From UBA57 sp963577725 (GTDB lineage: Archaea > Thermoproteota > Nitrososphaeria > Nitrososphaerales > UBA57), in the NCBI GenBank assembly GCA_047517285.1, contig JAKZTE010000010.1, positions 11,254 through 75,253 of the forward strand: DNA of 64,000 bases, in the 5' to 3' direction. Below the pieces are notes generated by a model. It did not search any database and was not told where the DNA came from. It saw only the letters and a list, made by a program, of their open reading frames with translations. Positions 1 to 6,678 of the stretch are shown here, one piece after another; the stretch's first letter is position 1; each line of letters begins with the position of its first letter. A program made the position numbers and the translations under genes.

Positions 1-2
1 TA

Positions 3-1124
3 TTGGGTCGTGTGTTCGACGGTCTCGGAAGACCTATTGACGGCCTTCCTGATCCTGTAGGAGAGAAATTCCTTGATATAAATGGTGAATCAATAAATCC
101 CGAACGTAGAGACTTTCCAGAAGATTTCATTCAAACTGGAGTTTCATCTATTGACGGACTCAATACTCTTGTCAGAGGTCAAAAATTGCCAATCTTCTCC
201 GGTGCAGGACTTCCACATAATCTTTTGGCCGCTCAAATTGCACGTCAAGCTACTGTTCCAGGTAAGGGCGAAGAATTCGCTGTAGTCTTTGCCGCAATCG
301 GTGTTCAAAATAGTGAAGCTGCATTCTTCCGAAAATCATTAGAAGAAAGTGGCGCACTAAAAAGAAGTATTTTATATATTAATCTAGCAGACGATCCTGC
401 AATTGAAAGAATCATTACTCCTCGTGTTGCACTTACTGCCGCTGAATATTTGGCATTTGAAAAGGACACTCATGTTCTTGTTATAATTAGTGACATGACA
501 AATTATGCAGAGGCCTTAAGAGAAATTAGCGCTGCTAGAGAAGAGGTTCCAGGAAGAAAGGGATATCCTGGTTATTTGTATACTGATCTTGCAACAATCT
601 ACGAACGTGCTGGAAAGATTAAAGGAAGCAAAGGAAGTCTTACACAAATCCCAATTCTTTCTATGCCCTCAGACGATATTACGCACCCAATTCCTGATCT
701 TACTGGTTATATTACTGAAGGTCAAATTGTCTTGGGACGGGATTTGCATAGAAAAGAAATCTATCCCCCTGTGAATATTCTTTCTTGTCTAAGTCGTTTG
801 ATGAAAGAAGGCGTAGGAGAAGGAAAAACACGTAACGACCATCAAAATGTTAGTAGTCAATTATATAGTGCATATTCTCGAGCATTAGAATTAAGGGCTC
901 TTGCTGAAATTGTAGGAAAGGCGGGTCTGGCTCCAAATGATATTAAATATTTAGAGTTTGGCGACTTGTTTGAAAGTAAGTTCCTTAAACAAGGCTTTGA
1001 TGAAAATCGAACACTCGAAGATACATTGGGGATTGCATGGAATTTATTCAGTACATTACCTGTTGATGAATTAACTAAAGTCAAACAAGATGAAATTGAT
1101 TCATATCTGAAGGTAACTAAATAA
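3..1124 (+). CDS. atpB: V/A-type ATP synthase subunit B, 5' end outside window
   Basis: Non-catalytic nucleotide-binding subunit of the A3B3 head of the archaeal V/A-type ATPase, on the cytoplasmic face of the membrane. The 373 visible residues begin inside the domain at GRVFDGLGRPIDG and carry the B-type SGAGLPHN motif where catalytic subunit A has a P-loop. The family is about 460 residues, so roughly 85 N-terminal residues lie left of the window; the first visible codon is not a start. Its TAA stop shares one base with the ATG of subunit D. The order B-D-(small ORF)-K shows this is the distal end of the ATPase operon. Identification is secure from sequence. Confidence 0.95.
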   Translation: MGRVFDGLGRPIDGLPDPVGEKFLDINGESINPERRDFPEDFIQTGVSSIDGLNTLVRGQKLPIFSGAGLPHNLLAAQIARQATVPGKGEEFAVVFAAIGVQNSEAAFFRKSLEESGALKRSILYINLADDPAIERIITPRVALTAAEYLAFEKDTHVLVIISDMTNYAEALREISAAREEVPGRKGYPGYLYTDLATIYERAGKIKGSKGSLTQIPILSMPSDDITHPIPDLTGYITEGQIVLGRDLHRKEIYPPVNILSCLSRLMKEGVGEGKTRNDHQNVSSQLYSAYSRALELRALAEIVGKAGLAPNDIKYLEFGDLFESKFLKQGFDENRTLEDTLGIAWNLFSTLPVDELTKVKQDEIDSYLKVTK

Positions 1125-1777
1125 TGTCAAGTTCTAACAAACGTCCACCACCAACCAAAATTGAACTAATCAAAGTTAAACGAAGCCTCGTTGTTGCAAA
1201 GTCTGTATATAAAATCCTCGAAGACAAAAGAGACGTTCTTCTTAAAAATATCGACGAAATGATTGACGAAGCAGGAAAAGCAAGAAAAGAAATGTCCGAA
1301 CCATTGTCTAATGCATATAGGTCATTATTTAATGCATACATGTCAATAGGTTCGTCTAAACTTGAATCAATTGCATTAACATCTCCTTCACATATCGATA
1401 TTGACGTTAATGTTAAAGTCGTTGTAGACGTGCGAATTCCTACTATTTCAATTAGCGAAAAAGAAATTGGTATAAATTATGGATTTGCCGACTCTGATTC
1501 CAAATTAGACGATGCAACTCAAATGATGCGACTTGCACTACCTAGAATCTTACGTGCTGCAGAATACGAAAATTCAATTCTCGAGCTTGCTAGATCACTT
1601 GAAAAAACTCAAAGATTACTTAACGCATTAGATTATGTAATAATGCCCGGCTACGATGAATCAATTAAATATATCTCTTCCATATTGGAGGAAAGGGAAA
1701 GAGAAGACTTTACAAGATTAAAACATGTTAAAAAAGTACTTGAACGTAAATTAGCGCTGCTAGAGAAGAAGAGGTGA
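1124..1777 (+). CDS. atpD: V/A-type ATP synthase subunit D (central stalk)
   Basis: Coiled-coil rotor shaft linking the A3B3 head to the membrane ring. The 217 residues show the family pattern: a long charged N-terminal helix (TKIELIKVKRSLVVAKSVYKI), a middle globular part, and a C-terminal helix rich in Lys, Glu and Arg ending LALLEKKR. Length matches the family (about 200-220). The ATG overlaps the atpB stop in TAATG, so translation is probably coupled. The last codons contain GAGGTGA, which serves as the Shine-Dalgarno sequence of the next small ORF. Confidence 0.93.
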   Translation: MSSSNKRPPPTKIELIKVKRSLVVAKSVYKILEDKRDVLLKNIDEMIDEAGKARKEMSEPLSNAYRSLFNAYMSIGSSKLESIALTSPSHIDIDVNVKVVVDVRIPTISISEKEIGINYGFADSDSKLDDATQMMRLALPRILRAAEYENSILELARSLEKTQRLLNALDYVIMPGYDESIKYISSILEEREREDFTRLKHVKKVLERKLALLEKKR

Positions 1778-1782
1778 AATTT

Positions 1783-1908
1783 ATGGATGATAAAGAATAT
1801 GTAAAATTAAGTGAAAAAATTAAAAAGCAACACGACTCAGATATTAATGACCTAAAAAAAGAAATCATTTCTGCAAAAGCTAAGGCTTATAAAGAATTGG
1901 AAAAGTAA
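1783..1908 (+). CDS. 41-aa charged helical protein inside the ATPase operon
   Basis: Small ORF, ATG 1783 to TAA 1906-1908, starting MDDKEYVKLSEKIKKQ and ending KELEK. It lies between subunits D and K in the same orientation. The sequence GAGGTGA at 1771-1777, five bases before the ATG, is an exact complement to the anti-Shine-Dalgarno end of the 16S rRNA in this window (TCACCTC), so translation is likely. The product is highly charged with heptad-like spacing and has no membrane segment or cysteine, so a short coiled coil is the natural guess. I do not recognise a family. It could be a small stator or rotor accessory protein or an assembly factor; position is the only functional hint. Confidence 0.7.
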   Translation: MDDKEYVKLSEKIKKQHDSDINDLKKEIISAKAKAYKELEK

Positions 1909-1927
1909 TTATGAACATAAGGAGTTA

Positions 1928-2242
1928 ATGAAAATAAACTACAAAATATCTTTTATAACGTTGATAATAATTGCAACACTGTTCCTTCAGTTTGTGCCTT
2001 TGGCATATGCACAAGAAGAAGGTGACTCATTCGCAGACGGAATGAAATACCTCGGTGCAGGAATTGCATTTGCAGGAGCTTCTCTCGCTGCAGGAATGGC
2101 AATTGGAAAAGCAGGTTCAGCTAGTTTAGCTGCAGCCGCAGAAAATGAAAACCTAAAAACATACGGTATGATCATTACTGCACTTGCAGAAGCCGTTGCT
2201 ATCTACGGAATAGTTGTCGCTCTATTAATATTGGGAAGCTAA
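1928..2242 (+). CDS. atpK: V/A-type ATP synthase proteolipid subunit K (c ring)
   Basis: Ion-translocating membrane ring subunit. The 104 residues comprise an N-terminal hydrophobic signal-like segment ending near LAYAQ (residues 1-29), followed by two transmembrane helices. The first is Gly/Ala-rich (GAGIAFAGASLAAGMAIGKAG). The second is ITALAEAVAIYGIVVALLI, with Glu in the position of the ion-binding carboxylate. A cleavable N-terminal segment is known in some archaeal proteolipids. AAGGAG at 1919-1924 precedes the ATG by three bases. It is a single hairpin, not a fused multimer. The single Glu fits a proton or sodium ring; the ion cannot be decided by eye. Confidence 0.93.
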   Translation: MKINYKISFITLIIIATLFLQFVPLAYAQEEGDSFADGMKYLGAGIAFAGASLAAGMAIGKAGSASLAAAAENENLKTYGMIITALAEAVAIYGIVVALLILGS

Positions 2243-2247
2243 GATAA

Positions 2248-2460
2248 TTAATAATTAATTATTTTTGCTAATTTCATTATTAGTAGAATCGCTATTATCA
2301 GTCCTATAACTGGCAGGACGAATGGAATAATTATTGATGCGGGGTTATCTATGGCCTCGTGTAAATATATTCCCACTAATGCCCCAGTTAATGATAGTGA
2401 TGTTACGAGTATTGTCGGAACAATCCTAAACCCTTTTTTTATTATCCTATTTCTCACCAA
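2248..2460 (-). CDS. small two-helix membrane protein, unknown
   Basis: A 70-residue ORF downstream of pyrI on the same strand, 16 bases after its stop. It has a basic N-terminus (MVRNRIIKKGFR) and two hydrophobic stretches, about residues 14-31 and 42-64, ending KLAKIINY. It is convergent with atpK and leaves five bases between stop codons. I do not recognise a family. Codon use and spacing look like a real gene, but the short length keeps confidence moderate. It may simply ride in the pyrI transcript. Confidence 0.55.
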   Translation of the reverse strand: MVRNRIIKKGFRIVPTILVTSLSLTGALVGIYLHEAIDNPASIIIPFVLPVIGLIIAILLIMKLAKIINY

Positions 2461-2476
2461 TGTAAATTTTTGTTTA

Positions 2477-2938
2477 TTACTTTAGTATTTCTTCTGTTAA
2501 TGAAATTCTAGTACAATATCTGCATTTCAATCTTGGCGGATCATCATTAATTATCAATAATTCGGAGATAATTGGCTCGCTTGAATTCGAAATACATGTT
2601 GGATTTTTACATTTGAATACTCCTGTAAATTTCTCTGGTAATTCTACATTTCTTTTCTCTGTTATCTCATAATTCTCAATTATGTTGATGGTTGAATGCG
2701 GTGTTATCAAAGCTAGTCGATTTGTCTCCTCTACTGCCAGTATCCTGTTCTCAATTTTTATTATGTCTTTCTTACTATATTGTTTACTTGAAACATTCAT
2801 TGCCACCGTCACTTGATTTCCATCTATTCCATTGATGTCAAGGGCAGATAGCACATTAAACGCTCTTCCTGCTACAATATGATCCAATACTGTGCCGTGT
2901 TTTATCCTGTTTATTCTCAAATCATATGTTTCTGTCAT
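2477..2938 (-). CDS. pyrI: aspartate carbamoyltransferase regulatory chain
   Basis: Regulatory subunit that binds nucleotide effectors and joins PyrB trimers in pyrimidine synthesis. The 153 residues match the family length. The N-terminal effector domain begins LRINRIKHGTVLDHI. The C-terminal zinc domain has C-x4-C (CKNPTC) and C-x2-C (CRYC) ligands. The gene is divergent from pyrB and not in the usual pyrB-pyrI order; the 41-62 base gap carries an AT-rich TATA-like element readable in both directions and a palindrome. Confidence 0.95.
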   Translation of the reverse strand: MTETYDLRINRIKHGTVLDHIVAGRAFNVLSALDINGIDGNQVTVAMNVSSKQYSKKDIIKIENRILAVEETNRLALITPHSTINIIENYEITEKRNVELPEKFTGVFKCKNPTCISNSSEPIISELLIINDDPPRLKCRYCTRISLTEEILK

Positions 2939-2966
2939 TTCTTAATTCATTCTACTTATTGCAACA

Positions 2967-2974
2967 TTTATATT
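2967..2974. promoter_or_regulatory. shared TATA-like box between pyrI and pyrB
   Basis: TTTATATT on the plus strand reads AATATAAA on the minus strand. Toward pyrB, about 26 bases downstream falls on TTG 3001. Toward pyrI, the same spacing ends a few bases before ATG 2938. One box could therefore direct both genes. This is a prediction from archaeal promoter spacing. Confidence 0.5.
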
Positions 2975-2993
2975 AATGTGTGTATACATTAAT
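2972..2993. promoter_or_regulatory. 22-bp palindrome (8-6-8) at the pyr promoter
   Basis: ATTAATGT (2972-2979) and its exact reverse complement ACATTAAT (2986-2993) flank a 6-base spacer. The repeat overlaps the edge of the TATA-like box and ends just before TTG 3001, a classic repressor position. The GTG at 2980 lies in the spacer, which argues that pyrB starts at 3001. The regulator is unknown. Confidence 0.5.
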
Positions 2994-3000
2994 CAAAAGA

Positions 3001-3927
3001 TTGAAAAATCCATTTTATAACCGCGATATTGTTTCGATAAAGGATTTTCAACGTCCTGATTTAGACTATTTGTTTAAAGTCGCTGATAACCTCAAAACAA
3101 ATTTGCCTAATGATTCGCTACGCGGCAAATCTATTGGACTGATGTTCTTCGAACCTAGTACACGAACTAGGCTGAGTTTTGAATCTGCTATGAATTCATT
3201 AGATGGCACGTCAATCAACTTTGGAGATCCTTCAAGTACCTCTACACAAAAAGGGGAAAATCTTAGTGATAGTCTACTTACTATGGACCAATACGTTGAT
3301 GCTATAATATTACGTCATGCAAGTGAAGGCGTATCGAGATACGCTTCCGAAATATGCCACAGCCCAATTATTAATGCTGGTAGTGGAAGTGAAGAACATC
3401 CTACACAAGCGATGTTGGATGTTTTTACCATAATGAATGAATGCGGTAAAGTCGACGGATTAAATATTGCTATCTTTGGCGATCTTAAATATGGAAGAAC
3501 CGTTTATTCACTTTTATACGCTCTTTCTAATTATAGACCAAATATCCATCTTGTTTCTCCTAAACCTCTTCAACTTCGGTCAGACCCTCTTCTAGAACTT
3601 CAAGACCGATTAAATATAACAACTCATGATAATCTTCAAGATATAATTTCTGATCTTGACGTGGTTTATACCACTAGGATTCAAAAAGAACGTTTTCCTG
3701 ATCTGCAAGAATATGAAAGAGTAAAAGGTTCTTATAAAATTGATATGGATCTATTAAATCAAGCAAAAGAAAATCTTATTCTACTTCATCCTATGCCCCG
3801 TTCTGATGAGATACCTAGTGAAATCGATCACACTGCATTTGCAAAATATTTTAATCAGGTAAGTTATGGGAAATTAATCAGATCTACATTACTTTATCTT
3901 ATCTTTACAGAAAATTCATCTTTCTAA
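3001..3927 (+). CDS. pyrB: aspartate carbamoyltransferase catalytic chain
   Basis: Condenses carbamoyl phosphate with aspartate, the committed step of pyrimidine synthesis. Motifs seen: carbamoyl-phosphate site EPSTRTRLSFESAM, HPTQAMLDVF, and HPMPR near the C-terminus. The product is 308 residues if translation starts at TTG 3001 (LKNPFYNRDIVS), which I prefer because the TATA box at 2967-2974 would make this a leaderless start. An in-frame GTG at 2980 would add seven residues but lies inside a palindrome. It pairs with the divergent pyrI. The stop converges on nrdJ with a 4-base overlap of reading frames. Confidence 0.94.
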   Translation: MKNPFYNRDIVSIKDFQRPDLDYLFKVADNLKTNLPNDSLRGKSIGLMFFEPSTRTRLSFESAMNSLDGTSINFGDPSSTSTQKGENLSDSLLTMDQYVDAIILRHASEGVSRYASEICHSPIINAGSGSEEHPTQAMLDVFTIMNECGKVDGLNIAIFGDLKYGRTVYSLLYALSNYRPNIHLVSPKPLQLRSDPLLELQDRLNITTHDNLQDIISDLDVVYTTRIQKERFPDLQEYERVKGSYKIDMDLLNQAKENLILLHPMPRSDEIPSEIDHTAFAKYFNQVSYGKLIRSTLLYLIFTENSSF

Positions 3928-6326
3928 CCACAGCTAGAATAAGCACAAGATAAACATTTACTACAGCCTTCTGCATATATCAGACTCATTTCTCCACACT
4001 CTGTACATTTACTTCTATTATTTGTATTTGTACCTGATATTTCTAATACTTCCTTCTCTATTTCTTGTTTGTCTGTAATTGTTACTTCCGATTCTGCATG
4101 TATTGAATCTGCTAATGCATGAGCAACTGCATCTGGAACTGATCTAATTGGAATACTTGTACCTTTTGTCTGATGCCAAGATATATTCTTTGTTTGTATT
4201 CCCCTCATTGTCTTTATTATTGATTTAACATTAACATCTGACTGTAATGCTATTGAAATCAGTCTACCCATTCCTTCATATGCTGCCTTTTCTTCGTCCC
4301 CTGATTTTCCTCTTTCTATGAATACTTCTCTTGGATTTCCTTCTTGATCTTTATTTATTGTTATGAATAATCCGCTATTTGTATAGGTAAATCTATAAGT
4401 CCTTCCTATAAGGTATTCTGGCCTTTTATATCCTCCAGGAAGTACGTGCGTAGATCGATTATCCGATTTATTTCCACGAAGGTTTTTAGTCTTATCGGTT
4501 TCTAAAACCTGAACATCTAGACATCCATCTCTGTATACTGTTATGCCCTTACAATGCGTGTTATAGGCTAATCTATATGACTCATTTACATCTTCTTTGG
4601 TTGCTTCATTCGCAAGGTTTATTGTTTTACTTACTCCGTCATCAACAAATTCTTGAAAAGCCGATTGCATGAGAACGTGTTGATTTCCAGATAAATCTGC
4701 TGCAATTGGAAACATTTCTTTTATTTCTCTAGGAACCCAGGATATATTCTGAATACTTCCTCCGTTTTCAGAAATCTCTTTTATCTTTTCTTTATCTAGA
4801 ATGATATTATGGTCTTCTAATGTTATTGCAAATGATTCATTTAGGTAATGAAGTTCTTCGAAGTCTTCACTTCTTTCTTTAATCCTTGAATGCCTGACAA
4901 AAACTAGAGCAAAATGAGGTTCTATTCCTGGCGAACAGTTTGCTATTGTTCCAATCGAACCTGTAGGGGCGATAATCGTACAGTTCACATTTCTGACTTC
5001 TCTTCCAACCTTCGCAAAATCACTCTTGTCCCAATATGGGAATGTACCTCTGGTTTCTGCTAACTCTTCAGACATTTTCCAAGCTACCTCTGAAATAAAT
5101 TTCATTAATTCTCTTGAAAAACGAAATGATTCTTCTGAACCATATCTCATTCTCAATTTACTTAATAAATCTGCCAATCCCATTACACCTAGTCCTAATC
5201 GCCTCATGTTATGCGATAGTTCTTCAATTTCTTTTGTTGGATATTTATTCTTTGTAACAACATTGTCAAGAAAGTGTATTGCATTTCTTGTACATTCTCG
5301 AAGTTTATCCCAATCTATGCCATCATTGTCTGCATTGGTGAATTTTGCAACATTTATAGAACCTAGATTACAACTTTCATTTGGCAGTAGTGGGACTTCA
5401 CCACATGGATTCGTTGATTCAATTTTAAAATACTCTCTAACTGGATTCGATCTACTGTTATTTATTTTGTCTATAAAAATTAATCCTGGATCCGCACATT
5501 CCCATGCACAATCAATAATTTTCTGCCATAGTTCTTTTGCTTTGATTCTTTCACCTTCCCCTCCACATAACTTACATTTTACTTCGTCTTCTGACGGATA
5601 GACATTTTTTCTACATTTATTACATTTCAAAACTTCTCTTCCAGTTCTTGGATTAATAAATTTATGATATTCTTCTTTTTCCAATCTACTCATAAAGTTG
5701 TCAGTTATTGCCACTGAAACATTAAATTCTTTCATAACTTTTGCTTCTTCTGGCAGTTTCATGTTATTACGTTTCATTTCAATAAATTCTACCACATCTG
5801 GATGTTCGATATTTACTATTCCCATATTTGCTCCTCTTCTTTTTCCTCCTTGTTTGATTACTTGTGTACATTTATCAAACAATTGCATAAATGATACAGG
5901 TCCTGATGCTACTGATCCCGTGGAACCTACTTGGTCTCCTTCCGGTCTTAGCTTTGAGAATGAAAAACCTGTTCCCCCTCCTGTTTTTTGTACTATGGCC
6001 TGAGTTTTTACTGCATCTAGTATTGAACTAGTATTGTCCTCTACAGGTAATACAAAACATGCTGATAACTGCCCTAATGGCGCTCCTGCATTCATTAGCG
6101 TTGGAGAATTTGGTAAGAATTCAAAACTCTTCATCATTTTATAAAATATTTCCTTGGATTCTTCTTTATCAAAGTCCTGATATTCTTCATCTGCACTTGC
6201 TATCGCTCTTGCAACTCTTCTGAATAATTCATCTGGCTTTTCTTGTTTTCCATCTTCAAATTTTAACAAATATCTGGCCTTCAAAACTTTCATTACATTT
6301 TCGGATAAAGTATCATTAATCTCCAT
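3924..6326 (-). CDS. nrdJ: class II (adenosylcobalamin-dependent) ribonucleotide reductase
   Basis: Reduces ribonucleotides to deoxyribonucleotides using coenzyme B12. The 800 residues contain the first active-site Cys in LSACFVLP (about residue 90), GGGTGFSFSKLRPEG, the NPCGEVPLLPNESCNLGSIN loop (about 306-325), and a C-terminal Cys cluster (CTECG...CSKC...C) that re-reduces the active site. Residues 235-255 hold an inserted C-x2-C...C-x2-C zinc-ribbon-like element (CNKC, CKLC). The start is ATG 6326. The next gene upstream encodes an ATP-cone/NrdD-like protein, so deoxynucleotide supply and its control may be linked here. The enzyme implies a B12 requirement; no cobalamin gene is in the window. 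Confidence 0.95.
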   Translation of the reverse strand: MEINDTLSENVMKVLKARYLLKFEDGKQEKPDELFRRVARAIASADEEYQDFDKEESKEIFYKMMKSFEFLPNSPTLMNAGAPLGQLSACFVLPVEDNTSSILDAVKTQAIVQKTGGGTGFSFSKLRPEGDQVGSTGSVASGPVSFMQLFDKCTQVIKQGGKRRGANMGIVNIEHPDVVEFIEMKRNNMKLPEEAKVMKEFNVSVAITDNFMSRLEKEEYHKFINPRTGREVLKCNKCRKNVYPSEDEVKCKLCGGEGERIKAKELWQKIIDCAWECADPGLIFIDKINNSRSNPVREYFKIESTNPCGEVPLLPNESCNLGSINVAKFTNADNDGIDWDKLRECTRNAIHFLDNVVTKNKYPTKEIEELSHNMRRLGLGVMGLADLLSKLRMRYGSEESFRFSRELMKFISEVAWKMSEELAETRGTFPYWDKSDFAKVGREVRNVNCTIIAPTGSIGTIANCSPGIEPHFALVFVRHSRIKERSEDFEELHYLNESFAITLEDHNIILDKEKIKEISENGGSIQNISWVPREIKEMFPIAADLSGNQHVLMQSAFQEFVDDGVSKTINLANEATKEDVNESYRLAYNTHCKGITVYRDGCLDVQVLETDKTKNLRGNKSDNRSTHVLPGGYKRPEYLIGRTYRFTYTNSGLFITINKDQEGNPREVFIERGKSGDEEKAAYEGMGRLISIALQSDVNVKSIIKTMRGIQTKNISWHQTKGTSIPIRSVPDAVAHALADSIHAESEVTITDKQEIEKEVLEISGTNTNNRSKCTECGEMSLIYAEGCSKCLSCAYSSCG

Positions 6327-6678
6327 ATCTACTCAACTCACTGGGACAATTTACTATGCAGTCGAAGTATATGAGCATTTAACAAATTATCCGGTAAATG
6401 CACGTGCGTTGAAATACAACTAATTAAATTAACACTTTGTTCATCTTTTTTATACCATTCAAAAACTAAACTATTCATATCACTCTATGGATAAATCTGT
6501 ATTTGATATTGTGATGTAGATTTTTTTGACAAGATATTTCTCCTTGCACTCTAGTCGCATTTCATTTATACATGAAAATACCTGTTAATCGATTCAATCA
6601 GTTTGTTTTGAACCTTGTTTTTTATTAATATATTGTTATTCGGTCAATTGTTTCTGACTTACTGATTATAAAAATACA
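6327..6678. other. 352-bp gene-free interval
   Basis: Lies between nrdJ and the NrdD-like gene, both on the minus strand. I see no tRNA cloverleaf, no convincing ORF (the longest ATG ORFs are under 20 codons) and no known riboswitch. It holds a 7-base inverted repeat (6375-6381 and 6395-6401) that could be chance in such AT-rich DNA. It presumably contains the nrdJ promoter. Confidence 0.5.

Noticed and set aside
5026..5601. 191-codon open frame on the plus strand
   Set aside because: Shadow of nrdJ, whose motifs on the other strand cover the same bases.
6375..6401. 7-bp inverted repeat upstream of nrdJ
   Set aside because: Arms are AT-rich with a 13-base spacer; likely chance, and unlike the 8-6-8 sites elsewhere.
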